Source: Stratiolaelaps scimitus
Taxonomy: Eukaryota; Arthropoda; Arachnida; Mesostigmata; Laelapidae
NCBI GenBank assembly: GCA_019614645.1
Contig: JABWDB010000004.1
Coordinates: 1,178,001 to 1,242,000, forward strand
Direction of reading: 5' to 3'
Length of the DNA stretch: 64,000 nucleotides
The notes below the pieces were generated by a model. The model did not search any database. It saw nothing but the letters and a program-made list of their open reading frames with translations, and was not told the DNA's origin. Of the stretch, positions 23,619-34,969 are shown in pieces. Position 1 is the first letter of the stretch. Each line of letters opens with the position of its first letter. A program made the translations under genes and the position numbers.

Positions 23619-26345
23619 AATTCCTCCAGAAGCAAGACGCCATAGATACACTCCACTCATACCTAAGAGAACGAAATATAGATATGGCAATTATCTCTGA
23701 ATCGTGGCTATCCAAAGACACGGTCACCTCAGCAGAGCTAAGTAATGGAGGTATCTTTGAAGTGTTTCGCAAAGACAGATCTACGCGTGGAGGAGGAGTA
23801 TTACTGCTAATCAATAAGGATCTTCCCAGTGCCGAGGTTGATATGCTCATGACGACATCCGAAATTGTCGCATGTGACTTGATATTCTCACACAGAACAA
23901 TCAGAATGATATCAGTCTATTTCTCGCCGACATGGACATCCGCGGAACTGGTACATCGCATGAAACTACTTACTGAAGAACTCTCTAAACTTGCTGAGAC
24001 AGAGCACACAGTCGTTATAGCAGGTGATTTCAATCAGCCACAAATAAATTGGGAGACGTTTGATAAGCCGGGAGCTAGCGACGAACCCACGAAAGAAAGT
24101 CTTCTACTGGAATTCTGTGCAACACACGGACTGACGCAACTTGTAATCGATCCTACCAGACGCGTTGGAACCTCATCGACAATTCTGGACATTGTCCTAT
24201 GCAGTGATGATTCTGTTTCAGAGGTCAAGGTTCTGCCGAATCCCCTACAATCAGATCACCACATTGTTCAATTCTCTCTTACAAGCAGGTCTGAGACCAC
24301 CGTACCACAGTCCCCGGGCCTTAATTATGCAAGAGGAAACTTTTGTCGAATGAAATGGGAATTGGACCACACAAATTGGATGTCCTTTTTTGCAGAATGC
24401 GAAAGCGTGGATGAGATGTACAACGTACTCGCACAGCACATTCGTGAACTGATAGTAAAACATACTCCAATACGAATGAACCACGTACATCCAACGACTG
24501 CACAAGTACGGAAGCTCCACGACTCCCTCAACGAAGCTACAGACGAAGGGACGATTGAATCTCTTCAGAAAGAAATAGCCAAGGTGTCGAAACGGGAGCG
24601 AATCATAAGAGAACATGCCATCCTCCGCAACCCCAGCAACAAGGCCATCCATAACTATGTACGTAGACGGATCGTGATTAACGATACTCTCAGCTCGCTA
24701 CAGCGCAGCGATGGCACTTTTACCACTGACGACAAAGAAAAGGCCGAGATATTAAAAAGGCATTTCGAAGCAACGTACCCAAGCAACGATGAGCTGAAGC
24801 AACGTCAAAGCAGAGAACCACCCGCTCTGCCAGAAGGACCCCTAAGGCTCACTGTTCACGACGTAGATGTAAGTGCGGAAAACATTCACCGTCACCTACG
24901 AAAACTACAGTCGAAGTTAAGTTCCACACCAGACGACATACCATCCTACGTGATGAAGAAACTGGGGCTATCGGTCTGTGTCCCTCTCTCTTGGGTCTTT
25001 AGAAAGTCTGTCGATAATGCCACGATTCCAGATGTTTTCCGCTCAGCAATAGTATGTCCAGTACATAAGAAAGGCTCTAAGACCGATCCCAGAAACAAGA
25101 GGCCGGTTTCGCTAACAGTTATAGCATGCAAACTTCTGGAAAGCATCATATCTAAGGCTATCTACGACAATGCCAATGCCCAAGGCCTCATCAGTGAAAC
25201 CCAATATGCATATAGGCCCGGATACAGCACGGTGCTCCAGCTGATAGACACACAATTCGATTGAACCCGCGAAATCAACGCGTCGCGCTGTTTTGACGCC
25301 ATCTTCTTCGACTTCAAATCGGCGTTTGAAAGAGTCACACATACAAAACTAATTGCTATGCTTCCACGCTTCGGAGTCGGCAAAATTCTAGTTGACTGGA
25401 TCACTGATTTCCTTCGAAATAGAACCTTTCGAGTTCGAGTCAATGGACAGTATTCGGAAGAAACAAGCGTCACATCAGGGTGCCCTCAAGGAACCATTCT
25501 GGGACCCTTAATGTATATAATGTATATAAACTCTCTTACATATGCTCTCCCTCCCTCTGTATCTGTTAAAGTCTATGCTGACGATATTAAAATATACGCC
25601 CCCGTAGATACGCCTCAGCAGAGATCGGTGCTACAAAAAGCACTATACGACTTTTATGAATGGGCAGGGCAGCTAGATCTCATGCTTTCGATCGAGAAAT
25701 GCGCCGTGCTGCATTTTGGACACGGAAATACTAAACAAAAGTACTCCATTGGTAGCATAGAACTTAAACCACAAAAATCTATTAGAGATCTAGGTATAAT
25801 CACATCAACTAGTCTAAAATACTCTGAACATACTGCGGACGTTGCTCTTAAAGCTAGTCAGCGAAGCAATTGGATAATGCGCACGTTCACAATTGCCGAT
25901 CCAAATCTATACGTACTACTGTTCAGAACCTACGTCGAACCTGTGATAACCTATGCTGGGCCGGTCTGGCACCCAGGTCTCAAGAAAGATCAGGATCTTT
26001 TAACGAAAGTGTATAAAAAGTTTATAAGACGAGTGGCATATAAATGTAAATGTGACAAAGAGAACGTAAATATTGTAGATGCCGTCCAGCGTCTTAACGC
26101 CCTAGATAAAGTCTTGCTTCAAAAAATGATGTTGAATCAACCGACGATGGCTGCAAAAATATTTGATATTGTCGAAACTACGACAAGATCCAGAAGGAAT
26201 ATACTCCCAAAATTTATAGCCACGAAAAAATGTGTAAATGATTTATTCCCCTGGAGACTATCACGCGCACATCACGGGCACGCAACGTGCCAAAATTCAA
26301 AATGCACATAAGCGAGACTTGTAGCAATTATATATTATACCTTTG
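23619..26345 (+). mobile_element. LINE-A copy 2: non-LTR retrotransposon, endonuclease + reverse transcriptase
   Basis: Homology to the non-LTR class is continuous from a point just upstream of the endonuclease Glu (E-S-W) to a 3' untranslated region ending with TTTGAATAAAGTG, an AATAAA-type signal. No LTRs, integrase or protease are present. ORF1 (the RNA-binding partner protein) was not identified upstream, so the copy is probably 5'-truncated, as is usual for target-primed insertions. The family resembles the Jockey/CR1 group by its apurinic-type endonuclease followed by a Y-A-D-D reverse transcriptase without RNase H. A second, much older copy lies at 8594-10215. It lies in the plus direction with no obvious target-site duplication. 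Confidence 0.9.
23684..26311 (+). pseudogene. LINE-A ORF2 (endonuclease/reverse transcriptase) with one in-frame TGA
   Basis: This would encode the enzyme that nicks target DNA and copies the element's RNA there. The frame is open for 526 codons from the first ATG at 23684 to a TGA at 25262-25264, and continues in the same frame to 26311. Endonuclease landmarks are E-S-W-L near residue 6, G-D-F-N at 114-117 and S-D-H-H at 190-193. Reverse transcriptase starts near residue 445 (A-I-V-C-P-V-H-K-K-G). After the stop come motif A (F-F-D-F-K-S-A-F, Asp codon at 25310), motif B (G-C-P-Q-G-T-I-L-G-P) and motif C (Y-A-D-D at 25574-25585). The thumb reads Y-V-E-P-V-I-T-Y-A-G-P-V-W. The stop falls in a D-(stop)-T context where copy 1 has D-W, so a single TGG-to-TGA change is likely. 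A frame break also seems to lie just before 23619. Apart from the stop it looks young. Confidence 0.92.
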
Positions 26346-26349
26346 AATA

Positions 26350-29300
26350 AAGTGTTTGTTATTATAATGATCAGTAAGAAACCGTGGTGGATCCCCTGAT
26401 GCAGCTTTTATAGGTTGTCCTCAAGGGCCTCAGCACCAATGGGCCCAGTCTGCACTAATGTTTTCAATAAGGAAAAGAGAAGTTATTCCGTTTTTCAAAT
26501 TATTCAATTACATTTTTGACAGGCTAATATTCACGCGGCAGTCGGACTGACCCAGCGCATTTACGATCCGCCCCAAGGACGCCTCCATTCCCCATAGTGA
26601 CAACTGAGCATTTTACTTCGTGCTGGCCCGAGCAAGGGTCTGTATAAGGCAATAAATGAAAAGCACGAACCTCCCGCTTATGGCACACCGCTAGATAGAC
26701 CTTAACGTGATTATCTGAGATGCAGTCCAACGGTTGCCAAATGCTTTGGAAATGAGCTATCATTTCTAGCTCACCGCGGAAGCAGTGAGGAACATTTGGA
26801 TAAGCTTTGCGCATGACCCGAATTACGAGACCTCACCCCGGGGCAGCGAACGCATTTTCGCGCCTCGAAAATGAATCTACCGGAAGTAATTTCAGATTAG
26901 AAATTACTGCATACCGCGATCTATCTAGACATCCAGCAGTGGTGTGTGTAGATGGGCAGATAAAAATGCAGATAATAGGGTATAGGAGACCAAATGTTTT
27001 TGCGGACCGAGATAAACCAAGGGCAGTTTAGTGGAGCTTGAAATTCGTAACCGGTTCAAAAGTAGATAACCAGCGACCAACGAAGCGTGTCTGTCATTCT
27101 TGTTCCCCTCTGATAGCCTCTCTGGATGCCGAGTATCGTTTTGACGATTTGTGTTCGTTCGGTCTTATCCGGCGGTGGACTAAGCTCACCCCGTTTTACA
27201 GAGACGAGCTGAACAAAAATGACGATCGTGATATTCTTTGTAACACCTGCTACTAACTGTTTGACGCTTGTGAAAGGAGGGCTACGCTACAAACATCGAG
27301 AATTGCGTAAGAGACATAGAATAAAAATGCGTAGAGAAAAGCTATCACGGAAAAGGGATCCTCGGAAGGACTGCTTGAAAGGACGCCAGCTAGAAGTTTC
27401 GTTACGGGTGGTCTAAAGTGGCCTTATATGTATACACCTATACACCTTGTGGCCGGGCTGTAGTCAGTCGACTTGAGTTAATGGGAAATCGCAACTGATG
27501 AACGATGAATAATTGCTCAACGACGGCACATCTGATGCTAGCTAAATCCTGCTCGGCTGCGTGGCTGGATCCTTTTGTCTATCTGACATAATAGTGCGTC
27601 CTGATCTTGACGATATCTCTTCATCGTTTGGCAAAGATTGTAGTGATCCCGATCTACCAGGATCAATACCATGCAACGTCAACAGAATATTTCCACGTCG
27701 ACAATCTACAGGTCTGTCAAATAGTGCGATATAACCAGTTCTTGCTATGAGAACATTAATCACTCTTTTCGAGTTTATATAATACAATGGACAATTCATC
27801 AATGCTATTCTATTAACCTAGCCTTATCAAGATATCAGTGCGCAGGTCAGATCACTTTGGTGATCACGTCAGAGTGTGTGAGACAGAGAGAGAGCGGCAT
27901 TTCGTCGATATCCAATATAGCCTTTATGGGCGGGCCACCTGGCTGTACTCTTCGAGAGAATAATAATACTAATATCGAACACAGCTTATTAGCGAGATAG
28001 TTTCGTTACAACAACCATCCGTCAAGGTCTGCGGCTGTGATGCGGCGCTGACGAAGGTGACGACAACAACCCGTAAACATTTGCGTCGGTGTTCGTTAAG
28101 CTGCTGGCTCCGCTAGTGCCTGTATGTTTGTCGTTGTATCAGATTAGGTCAATTCGCTACTGGATACGGATAATGAAACTCTTCGCAGGCAAAGATGAAC
28201 GCGAATTTTCATACGATGCATATCGCTCCGCATAATGATGCGTATAACTTCTATATATATACATATATATGTATATATATATGAGATTTTTCCTAAATTC
28301 TCACTGGAGCTCTGCACAATTTGGCATGAGACAGTGTGTATCGATTATTAAACTCGTTCCGCGTAGCAACAGGAAAGAACACATTAAGTCCAATTACTTC
28401 GTATCATAGAGTGCTTCGTGGAATATGTCGACGTTGCAATGAAGAGTTGATGACGGTTTTACGACAGCGATAAATGAACCATTCACTAGACGACTCTTCC
28501 AATGTCCTCAAGCCGAACAAACTGCTCAGGCAGCTCTCACAGGTGAACTGCTTATGTCCGTCTATATTTATGTTGCGTTAACCGTCATTGAATTTGTACC
28601 TGCCTAGATGACATCTACAGAGTTTTGTAGTAGTAATAATGTGCTAATACCCTGCTCCTCTTTACAGAACTCAAAAATTATATCTGCCCTTGGTTGTGCG
28701 GCTCCCAGCTTGCTTTAATAAGTTGATATGATTCATATTATTTGATTGACCATCGAACGGCAACACCAACAAGGCGCCTTAGCGCGCCGAAAGTTTCTTT
28801 AAATGCCAAGCTATTTTCAGACTTCCTTCCCAAGGCATTTGCCGGATCTGAGCCGGCTTCGCACATGCGTATCCTATCGTCGTCATAGGAACTCTGCCTC
28901 CATCTATATTGCTATAATGATTAAAGTCCCAACAAAGCATCAATAAGCGCTAGGGAAATCTCATTATAGAAGGGTGCCTTGAAATAATCAAGTATCACTA
29001 ACTAATGCTTAAGATAGGCACGTCATTTGAGGGCGAGACGTCGTCATCTACCTGCCTTGAGGGAAGCTAGATATTGAGCTTGGAGCTTCGACACACAAGC
29101 GGTGGGGAATGTCTATTATCTACGCATATCGAACTTCGCTGCTGCAATACCTTACACGGGCGTCTTTAGACAGGTGAGTGCTGCCCCTAGTGAAGGAGAT
29201 CGCCGCCTCCTGGAAAATATTTTGAAGTTAAATCTCGTCTTATAAATAACAAAAACTACAATAGCATGCGGTGATATATTACTGTCCCGAGACTCTAAAT

Positions 29301-30275
29301 AAAAGGTAATTTTCGCCGATTGAATCTCCAACTGACGATCCTCTCAGAACGGATGTCCTTGTTGTCACAGCAGTGAACGTTAGACTTATAAGGGATTAAT
29401 TTCTCGTTCATCTCTGACGTTTCGGTTACCGCAAGATAGGCTGAGTATTGTACATTTCTCTATTGAAACCTCGCACCTATATACTATATACTTACTAATC
29501 TAATATATCTGGTTCATCTATGCATTCTCGTACATTGTTATACAGTAGGATGTCAGTTGTCAAAGCTGACCACATCTTGTGATCATGTTCAGTCCAAATC
29601 TACCGCTAAACGGAGCGAAGTCCTAGTGGATAGAATTTGCAACCCAGAAACAATGTTCATTACACCAATTCGAGGCCCCTAAATACAGCACCGCGTCTGA
29701 TTCACTAGTAACAACCATGTTTATGTTAACAAAGATTCGTTGAAAACCATCTGACAACATCATCGAGGTCTTTCTTCTTACGGAGTACATCGTTCTGAAT
29801 CTAACCGGGACGTTTCATTTTCTTCAGAGTCTTATTCCTACCAAAGCTGATATGAGACGACTTGAGTCGTTGCGATTACAATCTAAGGGCTGATTTTCTT
29901 CCCATGTGCATTTTGTACCGACTTCGGTAATATTGTCATTCCTGACAACAGCCTTACGATCACGACCAAAGCAAAGCCTTCCGTATAATGCATCTGTCTA
30001 CCTAAAGTGGTGACCTGTTGTATATGGGATAGTATAGCTACTAACGGGAGGCGTCGATCCAGCGCTATCGATATTCCGCCAAGTTATCTGCTAGCTACGT
30101 CGCCCCGTAGACTGAATGACGAAATGCGTAGTGAAAGGAAGCCGCGAAGGACCGAGAGATTGCCTCATTCTTTTCAGCCTAACCAACAATAATCGGCCGT
30201 TTACGTTGGCCAGGGGAATGTCCTCCCGCGATCCACGATACGGTCACGTATTTGCATAGTAAAGAAGCCATCTCC
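26350..30275. other. Anonymous sequence, nothing recognised
   Basis: Frames are short and motif-free, and from 27.9 to 30.0 kb hardly any exceed 60 codons. A (TA)n tract lies at about 28251-28282. No mobile-element signature was noted. Confidence 0.45.
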
Positions 30276-30278
30276 TCT

Positions 30279-30306
30279 ATCTATCTCTCTCTCTCTCTCT
30301 CTCTCT
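30279..30306. repeat. (CT)n microsatellite
   Basis: TATCTATCTCTCT leads into about ten CT units. Confidence 0.9.
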
Positions 30307-30309
30307 GCC

Positions 30310-32420
30310 TCTCTGAGAAAAGAGCAGGTTCGATCTACCGCATAACGCAGACGCAGCCCTGAACGAATGGCTGCTTTCATTAATGGCGATTGAGATTAGA
30401 AAAAGGACCGATATGGAATAAAATCATTTCTCATAGTAGAATTATTATTAACAACAATGAGGATAATGAATGGAACATGAAAGGGAGAGTCTGTGAAGGG
30501 GTCGCAATGTCTCATCTTCGATCGGGAAGATTACCGGATACAAAGATTGGCTGACCTAAGCAGTCATAGTGAAGGGGACGATGTGCCTTTTGACTCGCGT
30601 CTCTCTCATTGTCGCTATGGGAACAAAAGTCGAGCGATGATCCGTAATGTATCATTAGGCGATGTCTGAGATAAGATGTGTTTGCTCAAAGATGAGTTAG
30701 TTTATATTATTTATTATGGAATGAATAGCTATAATCGATTAATGGTTAGGAAGTCCCGAGTCTGGAGTGTATTTTGTCCAAACACAATCTCGTTGCGTCC
30801 AGGCAGCTAATAACTTATGCATTACAGAATGGGACCTGATGATAGACCTCGAAAGATATTCCCACTTCTGTGCAGCTCTCATATATTCCTAGGTGACTTG
30901 CTTATCACTATAAATAGATATGAGACCATAGATAATTTATTTTATTCGTCATAGATAAATGTACGTAAATACGCAAACATATAGATCTGCTTTCGTCCTT
31001 CGATGAGGCTTCGAACTTGAGCTATTGCTTCTGAGAGGTTTTAGGCTCCTTGCAAAAAAAAACAGTGCGATTCGTGGAAGGGACTAAATGCTCTCACTTT
31101 GCTTAATGAAAACCACGTTCGTACTATAGATGCCCATCATTCTCTCAACACTTTCGGTGGGAGCAATGCGCTTCGTGTATGAGAAAACTAGACGTGCTAT
31201 CTTTATGAAGACGAAAAATGATTGTGTCTAAATTTGAAGGGATTTTACAACATTTTTATTTTTTTTTTGGGGTATTTAGATTTCTCTTCGACATTTTTGG
31301 ATCATTTCTGTTCGATTTCCAAATTGAAATGGATTTTCATTTGCTGCAACAGTTCAATTGAACTTCATCAACCGCGCAAGATACGCCTGGTTAGGTGAAC
31401 ACGAGGACATCATACCATGACGTAAATACGACCAGAACATCGTGGGTGTTTTCGTTCATATGGACGGGCAAATTGACGTGAACAAGAACCAGAATTGCGT
31501 AAACCTATCGGGGACTCGTAAGGTCTAGTGGTGTGATACGGGCAGTTAGTCCACCGTCGTTTTGGGAATAGGGATCGGCGGCCCACTATGCCGGCGAGCG
31601 GGTGCACAACAATCGAGCAGGTGCATAGATGAACGAAGGGCATCGCAGTTTGCTGAGGTCGCCATCATCTCCCCGCCCCACAACCCGACAGCACAATAGC
31701 CTCTCACTCTTCATTCTTTCCTTTGGACGAGCCATGCGAGGGTTGTGGTGTTCAATTACCACTTGCCCATCGGGAGGACGAAGCCGGTCCGGATTCCCCC
31801 GAGATCGAGGAGCGATCGAGAGATAGAGAGTTGGGGGGACGAACACATAAGAAGACGAATACAGTGACGTGACGCGCTTGCTTTTCCTGCGACAGCGAGC
31901 GTAGAGATCATCTTAACAGCTGCACACCGATTGGCCAGTCGGGAGTCTCCGGAAATCTGCCACTATGTCGAGCACTGCCGGCAACGGCCTTCGTCTATTT
32001 GGGCGAACGCATCATTTATGTATATAGTATAATGTAACAAACATTGCAAGCAGGTGCTGTGTGTGTGTGACCATTGTGATCTGGAAGTGATCTGCCGTCG
32101 TATCCGCAATGTATTATACTAAATAGTGTTTCCAGCAAGCTTGACACAAGAATGCTTAGCCTATTGCTGGGGAGCTTTTACGTCGAACTGATTGGGTCTT
32201 AGTAAAAGAGGCGCGTTGAAGCTATTTTTTTAAATTTGTTTTAATACATGTGCCTTTTGCCTTTTAAGGCACGCAAGCGCGGTACAGTTTATAAAACGCT
32301 ACCAAATTTCCTTATTGGCTCGAGTCCGACGGCATGCGATGTCCTGCTGACAATACATACTCTACAAGGTCGAGGAAATCGGCAAATATTAATTCGAACA
32401 TCCTAATTCTATCCTAATTC
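30310..32420. other. Anonymous sequence, one GC-rich patch
   Basis: Nothing is recognised on either strand. About 31550-31990 is somewhat GC-rich, with overlapping frames on both strands. A GGTCTAGTGG string at about 31522-31531 resembles a tRNA box A but has no matching box B. Confidence 0.4.
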
Positions 32421-32421
32421 T

Positions 32422-32461
32422 GTTCTTGCTAGGACGTAGATCACTACATCCTAGCAAGGAC
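32422..32461. other. Strong short hairpin, 18-bp stem and 4-base loop
   Basis: The left arm 32422-32439 (GTTCTTGCTAGGACGTAG) is complementary to the right arm 32444-32461 along all 18 positions if two G-T pairs are allowed. The loop is ATCA. Immediately upstream is a small direct repeat, CCTAATTCT. The near-perfect palindrome could be a fold-back remnant, a transcribed structure or a cruciform site. No downstream poly-T stretch makes it a terminator. Confidence 0.7.
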
Positions 32462-32578
32462 AAGAAAAGGCGTGCTCATTTCTGGTGGTACCGAGTACAG
32501 CATGTTTTGTGATATATTCCTACAGCTGTGTAAGGTATACGCGGGTATAGTACGTTCTGTAAATAGTTAGGGTATTTG

Positions 32579-32582
<4 letters not shown>

Positions 32583-32655
<73 letters not shown>

Positions 32656-32656
32656 A
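32583..32656. repeat. Compound (CT)n (AT)n microsatellite
   Basis: About 23 CT units (32583-32628) run directly into about 13 AT units (to 32656). Confidence 0.95.
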
Positions 32657-32659
32657 CTC

Positions 32660-33495
32660 TCTTAATAAATATTCATATAATACTGTCGTAGTTTTAGCTG
32701 GCCCATGAATGTTAGCGTGGCCAGCCGAAATTCCCTATGCTGTGCTTGTCCTGCTCGAATATCCTGTTATCTGCTCATATCAGATAGGTCGGCTTCTCCA
32801 AGCAGTTGAACGAGCCATTAAAGCCGTGAGAGAGTTCACAGAAGGCAAACTGGGAAGGAGGAAGAGAGAGACAGAGAACTAAAGAAGAAAGAATTGCGCT
32901 TGGCTAAAGAAAGAGTTGTATCTTCATGTTTTTGCGCATAGCATACAATCCAAGCTGCCTGTCGAGGTCATACTCTGCAATTTTGATCGACTTAAGTATA
33001 GGGGTGTTCGAAATAGATAACTACACGTGCGCATGGGTGGAACAAATGAAACGGGTAGGGTAGTCGTATCATCAAAAGCCGACGATAACGACTTTTGCCT
33101 GTCTATTTTTAGATTCCTCAAAATGTGTGTGACTTCTCTCTTTCTATCTATAGACGCCGTAATCGTTATACGACTTCAAGCATATACGTGTGTTAACTTC
33201 CAGATATATTAGAGTACAGCCGGCTCTTCGCTGTTTACATGCCACGGTCGGACCCGAACGTAGTCCATTCGATGAAAACCGTAGAAAATATAAAGCTTAT
33301 TTTACAAACAGTAGATAATTGATAGTTGCCCAGAACAGAAATCTCGCCCGTGTATGTATGTTGAATTTCATTGTTGAACACCAACCGAAGCAAGCAAGCA
33401 AGCCCCCGGCAGTGTTAACAGACGCTGTTTCCGATTTTTGAACTACAGCTGCAACGTTTAGGCCGTAATTCGATCAAAAGTTGGGGCTGAGATTA
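32660..33495. other. Anonymous sequence, nothing recognised
   Basis: Short frames without motifs occur on both strands. A (GCAA)n-like GAAGCAAGCAAGCAAGC lies near 33388-33404. Confidence 0.4.
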
Positions 33496-33499
33496 TCGT

Positions 33500-33930
33500 A
33501 TGGTCGCTCATCGAGAAAGGAATAAAAAAAATCAGAACGGCATCCAGAATCTACTTGAATGTGATATGAATGGTTATTTTTCCAGTTCTCCTATATTAAA
33601 CAGTCCGCGGAGACTTTGGACAATACCTCCTATAGAATTTGTGAAAAAAGAGACCCCTACCTGCGAACACTGTGAGGGAGCGATGTGGATACTGTGAAAC
33701 ACACGTTCTGGGCGTGTGACAGATTTCAGAGAGAAAGAAACGAGTTGATACAAGCCCTTGGCGCAATGCCTCAGATCGAGCATTGGGGTCAACACCATGC
33801 CTGTAAGCAGAGACCAACTAGAGAATTATGGACAGATTTGTTACGAAGGTATTGACAAAGAAAGGTACACAGAGGGCGTGAGAAGAGGTCTAAACTCAGT
33901 GGACTAAAACTAAACCCTATTATTATTAGT
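33500..33930 (+). pseudogene. LINE-D relic: C-terminal end of a non-LTR ORF2
   Basis: Two frames joined by a frameshift near 33685 give a zinc-finger-like C-terminus. The first frame (from 33500) ends with F-V-K-K-E-T-P-T-C-E-H-C-E-G. The second (33688-33855) continues D-T-V-K-H-T-F-W-A-C-D-R-F and runs to R-E-L-W-T-D-L-L-R-R-Y and a TGA. The Cys-x2-Cys, His-x4-Cys spacing, with an H-T-F-W-A-C core, is the pattern found after the reverse transcriptase in many non-LTR elements of the R1/Jockey type. No reverse-transcriptase motif is present upstream, so this is a short 3' fragment. A short AT-rich 3' flank follows. Confidence 0.65.
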
Positions 33931-34189
33931 GTTGTCTGTAGATTAGCCTATCCCGACGAGAGGTAACGCTTGTTGATATGCCTGCTGCGTCTGGGCCCTT
34001 GCCTCTCGAAAACCTTCCACTCAGAATTGGCAAATACACGTTCACACATCACAATTGTAATAAATTATAACACCAAAATAAACTTGCGGGCTATTCTCTA
34101 ATACAGCTCGGCATTTAAAGTAAATAACCTTACTGCAATTAACCATCCAAACAATAGGATCTCGAGATGAATTGACTTCGCTAGTTAAT

Positions 34190-34965
34190 GTCACAATTGG
34201 CTATTGTCTCAGTTTACAACACCAAGAAAGCCCATCCAAGGAACACGAATGAGTGTCTGCATCTTATGCAGCTGCTAAAAGTGTTATATATAATAGAATC
34301 CTGCAACCTCTGTCAGTCCCTCGGACGAATTCCTGTGAGGCTTTCGGCGGCGATAACGACGTTAATGCGAGCCCTGAAGGTCGGCTATGTCGTCAGTTCC
34401 ATGGACATATCCGCTTTCGTCAACGCCCATCGGGTTCTCGTCACGATGTGTCTTGGTGCCTGTGGGTGCAGTCGATCTCGACCGAACCTCGAGTGGTATC
34501 ACACCTGACGGATCGCAGCCCAGCAGAGATCTGTGGAGTCCCGTTAGTTTAACAGCCTCATTAACAACTAGTATCCACGTAGAACCTGATCGGAGATTAG
34601 AAACGGTAGTTAAGGTCCTAACGAGTTTGGCGGCTGCTCTCGAAATCGACTGAGATAGCGAGGTAACTCTGTTGACAGTCTCCGGAAATTCCGACTATGA
34701 AACCCGTCGAGAGTCTGGTCGTTACATTTGATTTCGTAGCTAGGAGATAAACGCATGACGTACAACTATCAATTGCAAGGAAAGTCAAGTAAAGCGCATT
34801 CGCAGTGTACCGTGAAACTTTGCAAAGTTCCGTGATGAAACGTACGAACTCGCAAAGGACCCTATGAACCCTAGAGGTCAACATTAGCGAAATTAAGAGA
34901 CAAGTACTATATTATGACAGTTTGACCAAAACCCGAGAACTCCGCAATGCATAGAGCGACTGCCT
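34190..34965. other. Region upstream of LINE-C, unassigned frames
   Basis: Three overlapping plus-strand frames of 88-106 codons (34188-34653) and a minus frame of 88 codons show no recognisable domain. They lie just before the LINE-C endonuclease remnant, so a decayed ORF1 is possible, but there is no motif to support it. Confidence 0.25.
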
Positions 34966-34969
34966 ACCT

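Noticed and set aside
23252..23620. Possible gag-like zinc knuckle upstream of LINE-A
   Set aside because: Only isolated Cys residues occur; the Cys/His spacing does not fit CCHC.
31522..31531. GGTCTAGTGG, box A-like, as a possible tRNA or SINE
   Set aside because: No box B lies at the expected distance and no tRNA fold is apparent.
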